The notes below the pieces were generated by a model, which saw only the letters and a list, made by a program, of their open reading frames with translations, had not been told where the DNA came from and searched no databases. Source: Hyunsoonleella aquatilis (GTDB lineage Bacteria > Bacteroidota > Bacteroidia > Flavobacteriales > Flavobacteriaceae). Taken from it: 64,000 nt of DNA. How positions within the stretch are numbered: the stretch's first letter is position 1; each line of letters begins with the position of its first letter. Positions 1-7,955 of the stretch are shown piece after piece. The translations under genes were made by a program, and so were the position numbers. The stretch is from NCBI RefSeq assembly GCF_014270105.1, contig NZ_JACNMF010000004.1, positions 308,944-372,943 on the forward strand, given 5' to 3'.

Positions 1-900
1 ATCAAAAGGGCCTCTCCCATCGTAAGCACGAATATCTTGCTGTAGCCGTCGGGGACTACCTGGTTGCCGTCTTCGGTGGCGCTGATCTCAACGCCGTCGC
101 CCACTAAGGTTACCTTGCCCGCTGTAGCCTGCAACGTTCCGGCATCCGCAGTACAGGACTCTACCTCAACGGGTGCGCCCGGCACGTCCAGCGAGGCACA
201 TAAACCGTTCTCTATAACTATGTTCAGCACGTCAACACCCGTGGTGGTCGGGCCCACGACGCCAAGGTCCAAAAAGTTGGGGCTGTCCGTCCTGCCGTCG
301 AACACCAGCGTGTGGATCGTGTACATGCCCGCCTCGGTCACCTCGAACACGGGAGCGTCCATGTTAACGCCCTTGATCAAAAGGGCCTCTCCCATCGTAA
401 GCACGAATATCTTGCTGTAGCCGTCGGGGACTACCTGGTTGCCATCTTCGGTGGCGCTGATCTCAGCACTATCGCCTACTAAAGTTACCTTGCCTGCCGT
501 AGCATGCAACGTTCCGGCATCCGCAGTACAGGACTCTACCCCCACGGGTGCGCCCGGCACGTCCAGCGAGGCGCACAGGCCGTTCTCTATAACTATGTTC
601 AGCACGTCAACACCCGTGGTGGTCGGGCCCACCACGCCAAGGTCCAAAAAGTTGGGGCTGTCCGACCTGCCGTCGAACACCAGCGTGTGGATCGTGTACA
701 TGCCCGGCTCCGTTACATTGAATACCGGTGCTTCTTGGTTCACTCCCTTGATCAAAAGGGCCTCTCCCATCGTAAGCACGAATATCTTGCTGTAGCCGTC
801 GGGGACTACCTGGTTGCCGTCTTCGGTGGCGCTGATCTCAACCCTATCGCCTACTAAGGTTACCTTATCCGAATAGGCGTGCAACGTGCCCGCGTCCGCA
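1..900 (-). repeat. Direct tandem repeats, 375-bp period, within a coding region
   Basis: The same sequence starting atcaaaagggcctctccc occurs at 1, 376 and 751, so the period is exactly 375 bp and keeps the reading frame. The first two units are nearly identical. The unit nearest the gene start diverges beyond about 865. Near-identity at silent positions points to recent duplication or gene conversion. Confidence 0.9.
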
Positions 901-1346
901 GTACAGACAGGTTCTTCATCTAAAATGGTAATCGTGTAGGTTTTAGTGTCACACTTAACAATGGCGCGGTCAAACTTATAAATGGAAACCCTAATTCTAA
1001 AATCACCGGTACCCAAATCCCACGCGGAATTTCCTGAGGGAAATGTGTAAGGTAGGAGGTTTTCAACTATAGTATACGTTTGATGCGTCTGTAAATTTTC
1101 AACAGTGTATTTCGCACTTTGTGAATATCCATGGACGTTTACATCCAAGTAAAAATGTTCTGGTAAGTCATTAATATTGTAAACGCCATTATTTTCAAGC
1201 GGAGCTGTTTCATGTCCATTAGAAAACTCAAGGTTTTCAATTTGACCACAAACAGTATTTGCAAAAACATTGGGTGATAACAATAAAAAAGTAAAAAAAA
1301 CTAGTAAAAATGATTTGGGGGTTTGGAAGGATAATTTTTCTTTCAT
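1..1346 (-). CDS. Large secreted tandem-repeat protein, 5' part (runs off window)
   Basis: Reading the minus strand from an ATG at 1346 gives an open frame to the window edge (about 448 codons). It begins with a basic start and a hydrophobic segment ending in NVFA, a probable signal peptide. After a roughly 120-residue N-terminal region come repeats of exactly 125 residues (375 bp), each beginning near CTADAGTL and containing ISATEDGNQVVPDGYSKIFV and MYTIHTLVFDGR. Repeat copies align at 1, 376 and 751. Repeats of this kind are known to me from large cell-surface proteins of Bacteroidota, often with a type IX secretion C-terminal signal; that end is outside the window. The repeat DNA is clearly richer in G+C than the neighbouring genes and almost identical between copies. 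Function unknown; adhesion or matrix is only a guess. Confidence 0.8.
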   Translation of the reverse strand, partial: MKEKLSFQTPKSFLLVFFTFLLLSPNVFANTVCGQIENLEFSNGHETAPLENNGVYNINDLPEHFYLDVNVHGYSQSAKYTVENLQTHQTYTIVENLLPYTFPSGNSAWDLGTGDFRIRVSIYKFDRAIVKCDTKTYTITILDEEPVCTADAGTLHAYSDKVTLVGDRVEISATEDGNQVVPDGYSKIFVLTMGEALLIKGVNQEAPVFNVTEPGMYTIHTLVFDGRSDSPNFLDLGVVGPTTTGVDVLNIVIENGLCASLDVPGAPVGVESCTADAGTLHATAGKVTLVGDSAEISATEDGNQVVPDGYSKIFVLTMGEALLIKGVNMDAPVFEVTEAGMYTIHTLVFDGRTDSPNFLDLGVVGPTTTGVDVLNIVIENGLCASLDVPGAPVEVESCTADAGTLQATAGKVTLVGDGVEISATEDGNQVVPDGYSKIFVLTMGEALL

Positions 1347-1624
1347 TCTTATTTTGTTTATTTATTTTGTTGTAAAGTTAAACAAAATAATTTAATGTTT
1401 AAATTTTTACATTTATTATTAAACAAAATATTTAGTGAAATTAACAAAAGTGGTTCTTGTGAAAGCATTATTCTGTACCGATATCTCTCACTTTACAAAG
1501 GGAATGAGCTCTCAAAAATGAAATAACTCGAGCAAGATTATTTCCAAAAGTGGATAGATAAATTGCTAGAATTCACTCTAATCAAAGCATTATTTGCAAG
1601 AGGTTTAATGGAGCTTAAGACAGG
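1347..1624. other. Intergenic region upstream of the repeat protein gene
   Basis: AT-rich. A 12-bp direct repeat, ttaaacaaaata, lies at about 1379 and 1421 upstream of the repeat-protein start. I see no gene, no clear terminator for argS and no exact consensus promoter. Confidence 0.5.
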
Positions 1625-3436
1625 TTACATCCGCTCCGGCACATCAATCCCCAGCAAAGTAAAAGCATTTTTAATGGTTTGGGCTACAGCTTTTGATAAT
1701 TGTACGCGGAATACCTTTTCATTCTCGTTTTCTGCACCCAAAATGGAAACGTTTTGGTAAAACGAGTTAAACTCCTTGACCAAATCATAGGTGTAGTTTG
1801 CGATTAAAGCAGGGCTATGTTGCTCCGCGGCATACTGAATGGTTTCTGGGAATAATTGAAGTTGTTTGATTAATTCGCGCTCTTTTTCGTGTAAATGCAC
1901 TTCGACAGAGTTTATGCTGAGCGCTGTCGAAGTACTCAACCTGACAGCGTTATTTAAATCGGCCTTTCTTAAAATCGATTGAATCCTAGCATAGGTATAT
2001 TGAATAAAAGGCCCTGTATTTCCCTGAAAATCGATAGATTCTTTTGGGTCGAACAAAATGCGCTTTTTGGGATCGACTTTTAGAATAAAATACTTTAAAG
2101 CCCCCAAACCGATAGTTTTATAAAGTTGCTTCTTTTCTTCTTTGGAGTAACCGTCCAATTTTCCCAGTTCTTCTGAAATCTCTTCAGCCGTGGTTGCCAT
2201 TTCAATAATTAAATCATCCGCATCCACCACCGTACCTTCCCTACTCTTCATTTTTCCACTAGGTAAATCCACCATACCGTAACTTAAATGGTACAAGTTT
2301 TTTGCCCATTCAAATCCTAACTTCTTCAGTATTAAAAAGAGTACTTTAAAATGGTAATCCTGCTCATTTCCAACGGTATAGACCATACCTCCAACATCAG
2401 GAAAATCTTTGATACGCTGAATGGCAGTACCAATATCCTGGGTCATATAAACCGCAGTACCATCAGCTCTCAACACGATTTTTTTATCCAACCCCTCATC
2501 GGTCAAGTCGCACCACACGGAACCGTCGTCCTCTTTAAAAAACACTCCAGACTTCAATCCTCCAGCCACAAATTCCTTTCCTAACAAATAGGTATCGCTT
2601 TCATAATATAAGGTATCGAAATCTACCCCCAAATTCTTGTAGGTCTCATCAAAACCGTCATAAACCCAGCTGTTCATGGTTTTCCATAGCGCAACTACCT
2701 CTTTGTCACCTGCTTCCCATTGGCGAAGCATATCCTGTGCTTCCAACAAAATAGGTGCATTCTTTTTAGCATCATCTTGCGATTGTCCGCCGGCAACCAA
2801 TGCCTCTATTTCCTTTTTATACTCTTGATCGAATTTTACATAATAATTCCCGACCAACTTATCCCCCTTAAGGCCAGTACTTTCAGGAGTTTCGCCATTC
2901 CCAAATCGCTGCCATGCCAGCATACTCTTGCAAATATGGATCCCCCTATCATTGATAATCTGGGTTTTGTAGACCTTTTTCCCGGATGCTTTCAGTATTT
3001 CAGCGACACTGTAACCCAAAAGGTTGTTGCGAATATGTCCTAAATGCAGAGGTTTGTTGGTGTTTGGAGACGAATATTCAACCATAATAGCCTTTTCATC
3101 AGCATTAGGCGATACAAATCCATAATTTTCATCATTCTTTATACTGTCGAAGAAGTTCAAATAGTAAACATCACTGATCTCAATGTTTAAAAAGCCCTTT
3201 ACAACGTTAAAGCCTTTGACCTCATCCACATGATTCACTAAGTAATCACCGATAGTTTCACCGATAACGGCAGGATTTCCTTTCACAAAACGCAACATTG
3301 GAAAAATAACCAAGGTAATATCGCCTGCAAATTCCTTTCGGGTAGCTTGAAATTCTAGAGCCTCTAAATCTACTTGATATTCGGTCGAAACAGCTTGCTT
3401 TACATGTGCAAAAAGGATATTTTGAAGGCTCATCAT
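1625..3436 (-). CDS. argS: Arginyl-tRNA synthetase
   Basis: Class I aminoacyl-tRNA synthetase that charges tRNA-Arg with arginine in the cytoplasm. The HIGH-type signature is HLGHIRNN, and the KMSK-type loop reads KMKSREGTVV. The N-terminal Arg-tRNA synthetase domain, catalytic Rossmann core and C-terminal DALR anticodon-binding domain appear in the usual order. I place the start at the second ATG of a pair (MSLQNILFAHV), giving 603 residues; an ATG at 3475 would add 13 residues not typical of the family. Odd point: residues about 497-513, inside the anticodon-binding domain, are encoded by a palindromic dispersed-repeat element at 1897-1947 that keeps the frame (see findings). Everything else looks intact, so the enzyme is presumed functional. 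Confidence 0.95.
   Translation of the reverse strand: MMSLQNILFAHVKQAVSTEYQVDLEALEFQATRKEFAGDITLVIFPMLRFVKGNPAVIGETIGDYLVNHVDEVKGFNVVKGFLNIEISDVYYLNFFDSIKNDENYGFVSPNADEKAIMVEYSSPNTNKPLHLGHIRNNLLGYSVAEILKASGKKVYKTQIINDRGIHICKSMLAWQRFGNGETPESTGLKGDKLVGNYYVKFDQEYKKEIEALVAGGQSQDDAKKNAPILLEAQDMLRQWEAGDKEVVALWKTMNSWVYDGFDETYKNLGVDFDTLYYESDTYLLGKEFVAGGLKSGVFFKEDDGSVWCDLTDEGLDKKIVLRADGTAVYMTQDIGTAIQRIKDFPDVGGMVYTVGNEQDYHFKVLFLILKKLGFEWAKNLYHLSYGMVDLPSGKMKSREGTVVDADDLIIEMATTAEEISEELGKLDGYSKEEKKQLYKTIGLGALKYFILKVDPKKRILFDPKESIDFQGNTGPFIQYTYARIQSILRKADLNNAVRLSTSTALSINSVEVHLHEKERELIKQLQLFPETIQYAAEQHSPALIANYTYDLVKEFNSFYQNVSILGAENENEKVFRVQLSKAVAQTIKNAFTLLGIDVPERM
1897..1947. repeat. Palindromic dispersed element inside argS
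   Basis: Inverted arms acttcgacag (1899-1908) and ctgtcgaagt (1924-1933) flank a ctgagcg core, followed by actcaacctgacagc. A related sequence lies in non-coding DNA at 13676-13704. It resembles the TTCGAC/CTGAGCG intergenic repeats of Bacteroidota. Here it is translated in frame. Confidence 0.65.
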
Positions 3437-3869
3437 CTTGTGGTTATAGGCTGGCAAAGATAACAAGTTTTTCAAGTTATTTCTAACAATAATTCTAAGC
3501 CTAAATTGGGGTTATAGCTTAAAAAGGTCAAACTTGAAGGATATTGAATGTTAGACATTTATTCCAGATAAAATCTGATGATTTTTTGTTGTCTACATTT
3601 CGTCGATAAAAATGCCGTTTTTCTATGTTTTTTGCCGTTAATCTATTCGTCGATTTTTTCAAAAATACCAGGGCTCCCTTTATCTAATATTTTGGTAGAA
3701 AAACCCATAAATTAGAATATCAAGGGGCTTTTTGCAACTTTTGCTTTGCGAAGCTATTATTGAACAAAAAATTGGATCAATCAACCGACCCCAATAAAGA
3801 CTACTTGATCTCCCTCAACCAAGCATCTTTAGATAGTAGCTTTGAGATAAGCTATAATTTAAAAGCTAT
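3437..3869. promoter_or_regulatory. Divergent intergenic region between argS and the histidine kinase, with paired motifs
   Basis: About 430 bp with no gene. ttcgtcgat occurs at 3599-3607 and again at 3646-3654, and tgccgtt at 3613-3619 and 3633-3639. The two inner copies lie between the two outer ones, an arrangement typical of a binding region for a dimeric or multimeric regulator. I cannot name the regulator. No exact TAnnTTTG promoter was found. Confidence 0.4.
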
Positions 3870-5945
3870 ATGAGGAAGATAATTACCCTGATTTTATTCT
3901 TACCCGTATTCCTAGGTTTTGCTCAAACCAAGGAAATAGATAGCCTATCCATTGCTTTAGCTTTCCAGACCTCTGACACCCTTAAAGTTGATACCTCCCT
4001 CAAACTGATAGAATACCTTTTCGAAAACAAAGACTACGATCGTGCCATAAAATATATAATTGAAAGTGATAAGCTTTCATCCAAAATCGGTTACAGAGAT
4101 GGTATAGCTAAGACCACATATTACAAAGCTTTGATTTATGCCCGAAAGAGCGATTACATTAATGCCATAGATGGTTATACCAAGGCAAAGGCTCTTTTTA
4201 ATCAGCTAAAGGATACGCTTAACGTAGCCAAAGTAAACAATAGCATAGGCCTAATTGAGATTGAGCGTGGCAATTATTCTAAGGGGCTACAATATTCACT
4301 TTCTGCTATAAAGGAGTTAGAGAACCGTAATTTGTACGAAGAATTAAGGACAGCCTATGCCAGTTTGGGAAGAGCTTACTCTGAAATTAATGATATGAAT
4401 AAGGCCATTGAATTCAATACCAAAGCCTTAGAAATTCAAGAACAACTTAACGATAATGAAGGTATAAGCAATTCAAGTCTTAAATTGGCAGAACTCTATT
4501 CCAAAATAAAAGAGCACCGAAAGGCCATTGATTTTTACGAAAGGGTACTGGCGGGCAAAAATGGCAAAAACGATTCGCTACGAAGTGAAATACTTCCAAA
4601 ATTAGGTGGAGAGTACCTTAACTTTAATGATTACGATACCGCGACTAAATATTTAATTCAAGGCTTAAATCTTAACAGGAAAAACCGAAACCAGCAAAAT
4701 TTGATGGTTACTTTGCATAATTTAGGAAGTTTAAATTTAAGCCAAAACAGATTAATTATTGCGGAGCAACAACTGCTAGAAGCCGGAGCCATTGCCAGAA
4801 GGCTTAATGATAAAGAGGAACTTTTAAAGCATTATAAGCTAATGAAGGCTCTGGATTCCACCAAACGGAAATTCGACGGAGCTTTTGTTTGGCAACGCAA
4901 TTATTATAACCTAAAAGATAGTTTGGAAAAAGCCAAGACCAAACCAATATCCGAAACCGTTAAAATCCCTGAAGAAGACCTCAACCTAAATTTCGACCAA
5001 GAGGAAGCCAAAATAGAAGCTGATCTTGAAAATAAAGAACAGATTATAACCGAAAGTCAGGACAAGTTAACCCAATTTAAGTTGTTCTTTTATATTTTAT
5101 TGGGCGCGCTTGCTCTGGTTTGTATATTCTTGGTCTGGGTTTATATGAAACGTAATAATAGCCTGAAATACGCTCAAGAACTTGAAGAAAAGAACCTAAA
5201 AATACAGTTGCAAAATGAAGCTTTTGTGGAGCAGACCAAGCACCTGGAAAATATCAATAACGTAAAGGACAAGTTGTTCTCGATAGTTTCGCACGATTTG
5301 AAAGACTCTTTATCGTCCATTAACGGGTTTATTGATTTGCTCAGGGACGGTTCTCTGTCCCGGGAAGAGTTTGATAACTTAATTCCCGAATTGAGCGAAA
5401 ATGCCAATAATGCTTCTCTTTTATTATTCAATTTATTGAATTGGTCCAAATCCCAAATGCAGTCGCTGAAGCCAAGTCCGAGCTTATTCGATATACAGGA
5501 GGTATTTGAGGAAAAAGTGAAGCTAGTTGAGCAACGCTTGGAGAGCAAAGGCATTGAGCTGGTAGACCATTCGCTTCGAGATTTCGCTTATGCTGATAGA
5601 AGCATGATTGAAATCGTTATCCAAAATCTATTGGCCAATGCCTTAAAATTCTCAAGAAAAGGTGATAAGATTACCATTTCAAACCACATCAGCAATGGCA
5701 CCTGTATTCTCAGCATTGCTGATACTGGAGTAGGTATTTCTCAGCACAATATCGAAAAACTCTTTAAAAGTAGTAGTTTCACTACTATGGGAACCAATAA
5801 TGAAAAAGGTACTGGCTTAGGACTTTCGATTTGCAGAGAGTTGGTAGAACTTAACGGCGGTAAAATTTGGGTGGAAAGCACCGTGAATGTTGGAAGTACA
5901 TTCTACGTTCAATTGCCGAAATCCAAACCCAACGGCGATCACTAA
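3870..5945 (+). CDS. TPR-repeat sensor histidine kinase
   Basis: 691 residues. A signal peptide (about 1-19, ending GFAQ) is followed by a periplasmic array of tetratricopeptide repeats (about 45-330). Next come a charged linker, one membrane segment (about 405-427), a short coiled coil, a HisKA domain with phospho-acceptor His475 in SIVSHDLKDSL, and an ATPase domain with N box QNLLANALKFS, G1 DTGVGIS and G2 GTGLGLSI. The architecture is that of Bacteroidota kinases whose TPR region senses an extracytoplasmic signal. No response regulator is adjacent, so the kinase is an orphan here. It converges on the next gene with a 4-bp overlap of the stop codons. Signal and partner unknown. Confidence 0.92.
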   Translation: MRKIITLILFLPVFLGFAQTKEIDSLSIALAFQTSDTLKVDTSLKLIEYLFENKDYDRAIKYIIESDKLSSKIGYRDGIAKTTYYKALIYARKSDYINAIDGYTKAKALFNQLKDTLNVAKVNNSIGLIEIERGNYSKGLQYSLSAIKELENRNLYEELRTAYASLGRAYSEINDMNKAIEFNTKALEIQEQLNDNEGISNSSLKLAELYSKIKEHRKAIDFYERVLAGKNGKNDSLRSEILPKLGGEYLNFNDYDTATKYLIQGLNLNRKNRNQQNLMVTLHNLGSLNLSQNRLIIAEQQLLEAGAIARRLNDKEELLKHYKLMKALDSTKRKFDGAFVWQRNYYNLKDSLEKAKTKPISETVKIPEEDLNLNFDQEEAKIEADLENKEQIITESQDKLTQFKLFFYILLGALALVCIFLVWVYMKRNNSLKYAQELEEKNLKIQLQNEAFVEQTKHLENINNVKDKLFSIVSHDLKDSLSSINGFIDLLRDGSLSREEFDNLIPELSENANNASLLLFNLLNWSKSQMQSLKPSPSLFDIQEVFEEKVKLVEQRLESKGIELVDHSLRDFAYADRSMIEIVIQNLLANALKFSRKGDKITISNHISNGTCILSIADTGVGISQHNIEKLFKSSSFTTMGTNNEKGTGLGLSICRELVELNGGKIWVESTVNVGSTFYVQLPKSKPNGDH

Positions 5946-6883
5946 TTTAATTTAGGCAAAAATACCTCTGCCATCATACATCGAGCACTTCCTCCTCCAC
6001 AAGTTTCAATTGTATTCAGGTCACTTGAAAGGATTTCACAATGCTTCTCAATAGCATTGATTTGCTGTAGAGAAAGGCTGTCATACGCCGATTGGCTCAT
6101 AATCAAATAGCGCTCATCATTTTGTGCCCTTACCTGCAACATATTGCCCGCAAATTGGGCTACTTGTTTTTCTGTAATATCAATAATTTCTTTACCATCA
6201 TCTTTTAAGTGTTTGATAACATTTTTGCGTTCCTTTTTGTCATCAATACTACTTAGACAAATTACGACAAACGTCTCTGCCACGCACATCATTACATTGG
6301 TGTGGTAAATCGGTTTCCGGTGCCCATCGACTGTTTGGTTGGCCGTGAACACAACAGGAAAATATTCAAAATCCTCACAAAACTCAATAAACAAATCCTC
6401 ATTGGCCCTAGGCGATAATGCACAATATGCTTTTTGGTTGGCGCGGTCTAAAATCACACTTCCAGTGCCTTCCAAAAACACTCCTTCCTCTTCGGCACCG
6501 GTATAATCAATAATGTTATTGATGATGAACCCCTCGGATTCCAAGGTTTCCAAAATATCTTCTCGACGCTCCAATCTCCTGTTTTCAGCAAACATTGGAT
6601 ACAAGCCTACATCCCCATTTTCGTGAAAGGACACCCAGTTATTGGGGAAGATAGAATCGGGGGTATCCGTTTCTATTCTGTCATTTGCCACAATAACATT
6701 TACACCTATATCACATAACTTTTCAACATAGCTATCAAACTCGTTTTGCGCTTTGGCGTTAATGGTTTCAGGCAAAACACCGTCAATGGATTCTTGATAA
6801 TAGTTGTTAACAGCTGTCTGCTCGTTCATTCTAAAATTAACGGGACGCACCATTAATATGGTATTTGTAGTTTGTTGCTTCAT
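5942..6883 (-). CDS. ctlX: Citrulline/arginine hydrolase of the amidinotransferase fold (CtlX-like)
   Basis: 313 residues of the guanidine-group-modifying (arginine deiminase/DDAH) superfamily. Conserved pieces are PDSIFPNNWVSFHENG near residue 75, the central GTGSVILDR, the His-containing YHTNVMM, and the C-terminal CGGGSARCM with the probable catalytic Cys302. I recognise it as the family annotated in Bacteroidota as arginine deiminase-related or citrulline utilisation hydrolase CtlX; the exact substrate is inferred from family, not shown by the sequence. It lies 8 bp downstream of a second member of the same superfamily on the same strand, so the two are probably co-transcribed and handle successive or related guanidino substrates. 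Confidence 0.75.
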   Translation of the reverse strand: MKQQTTNTILMVRPVNFRMNEQTAVNNYYQESIDGVLPETINAKAQNEFDSYVEKLCDIGVNVIVANDRIETDTPDSIFPNNWVSFHENGDVGLYPMFAENRRLERREDILETLESEGFIINNIIDYTGAEEEGVFLEGTGSVILDRANQKAYCALSPRANEDLFIEFCEDFEYFPVVFTANQTVDGHRKPIYHTNVMMCVAETFVVICLSSIDDKKERKNVIKHLKDDGKEIIDITEKQVAQFAGNMLQVRAQNDERYLIMSQSAYDSLSLQQINAIEKHCEILSSDLNTIETCGGGSARCMMAEVFLPKLN

Positions 6884-6891
6884 ATTTAAAT

Positions 6892-7806
6892 TTAATCTCT
6901 AAACAGTGGCAAAGTGGTGCAACGCAACAACCCCTCTTGCTTTCCTATTTCAGCATAGGGTACTTCCTCAACTGTGAAGCCTTGCGCTTGAAGCCAGTTA
7001 TTCAATCGGGTAAAACTGCGTTCGGAAATTATAACATCTTCTGAAATTGAAAACACATTACTGTACATATCGTACATTTCATCCTTTGTAATCTCAAATA
7101 GGTTTTCCTTTCCAAAGAAGTTAACTAGCCAATTATATTCTTCCTCTACCAAAAACCCGTTTTTATGGATAATGGCTTTTCCCTTTCCTAAAGGATTGAA
7201 GCAACAATCTAAATGAAGTGCATTCTCACGGGGATTGGTATTGGATTTTCTCAGTTCGAAAGATTTTACTTTTTTGTTAGGAAATAAATCCTGAATGGCG
7301 CCAACAGCTTGAATATTTGTTCGAGCCGTAATCAAATTTGAATAATCCTCTCCCGAGTAAGTACCCATAAAAATATAGTCATTCCATGGCATAACATCCC
7401 CACCTTCAACATGGCAATTCTCCGGTAAAATAATACGTTTGTCTTCGGACACCTGATTCCAGATATAATCAATGGCATGTACTTCTTCCTCGCGATGGGG
7501 CAAAATATTGGCCTCAATCATGATATCATCAATTACAAAGGCGATATCTCTTGAAAAAATTTGATTACAATTTTCAATGACTTCAGGACGATATACTTTA
7601 ACATCGTACTTTTTTAATACATCCAAAACGGCATTCATCTCTTTTATCATAGCAGCCTCGGTTGGATATGTGCCCGCCAAAATATGCTCGATACTTTTTG
7701 GGTCGTAACAATCCTCAATGTTAGGAACGGGCCCAATGCTTTCAGCGGTGCCTAAAACGACCGAACGTAATCTTGAAGTCTCATTTTGAACATTTAATTG
7801 TATCAT
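6892..7806 (-). CDS. DDAH/amidinotransferase-family protein
   Basis: 304 residues. Features of the five-bladed guanidine-modifying fold: the acidic motif FSRDIAFVID (about residue 90), HVEGGDVM, the catalytic His region ALHLDCCFNPLG, and a C-terminal catalytic Cys296 in LLRCTTLPL. This subfamily is usually annotated as dimethylarginine dimethylaminohydrolase-family or arginine deiminase-family protein; whether it is a hydrolase or an amidinotransferase cannot be decided from sequence. First gene of a two-gene unit with the CtlX-like gene. A putative promoter element, CGTAGTTTAGC on the minus strand, lies about 30 nt upstream. Confidence 0.75.
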   Translation of the reverse strand: MIQLNVQNETSRLRSVVLGTAESIGPVPNIEDCYDPKSIEHILAGTYPTEAAMIKEMNAVLDVLKKYDVKVYRPEVIENCNQIFSRDIAFVIDDIMIEANILPHREEEVHAIDYIWNQVSEDKRIILPENCHVEGGDVMPWNDYIFMGTYSGEDYSNLITARTNIQAVGAIQDLFPNKKVKSFELRKSNTNPRENALHLDCCFNPLGKGKAIIHKNGFLVEEEYNWLVNFFGKENLFEITKDEMYDMYSNVFSISEDVIISERSFTRLNNWLQAQGFTVEEVPYAEIGKQEGLLRCTTLPLFRD

Positions 7807-7835
7807 TTTTTCGACTAATATTTTCGAGTTTTTGA

Positions 7836-7850
7836 AAGTGCTAAACTACG
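7836..7850 (-). promoter_or_regulatory. Putative promoter element of the guanidino-enzyme operon
   Basis: The minus strand reads CGTAGTTTAGCACTT about 30 nt before the start. TAGTTTAG differs by one base from the Bacteroidota -7 consensus TAnnTTTG. The same string with one change lies upstream of gltA (9265-9279), and its TTTAGCACT core upstream of the rhomboid gene. Confidence 0.35.
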
Positions 7851-7895
7851 GATTAAAATGTAATTTTTGAATTATTCTCAAAAATAACAGAAATA

Positions 7896-7929
7896 ACAAA
7901 AAAAGCTTCATGAAAACATCATGAAGCTT
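7896..7929 (-). terminator. Rho-independent terminator of gltA
   Basis: Perfect 10-bp stem aagcttcatg (7903-7912) / catgaagctt (7920-7929) with a 7-nt loop. It is followed on the minus strand by a run of T residues (A-run at 7896-7904), directly after the gltA stop. Confidence 0.85.
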
Positions 7930-7955
7930 AACAATATTATAATCCCCTAAGCACT

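Noticed and set aside
64-857. Open frames on the plus strand, two of them 118 codons and near-identical, across the first 860 bases
   Set aside because: They are opposite-strand shadows of the 125-residue repeats. The minus-strand frame has a signal peptide and known-style repeats; the plus frames have none.
1-900. Regular repeats taken as a possible CRISPR array
   Set aside because: The period is 375 bp without spacers, and the repeats are coding and in frame.
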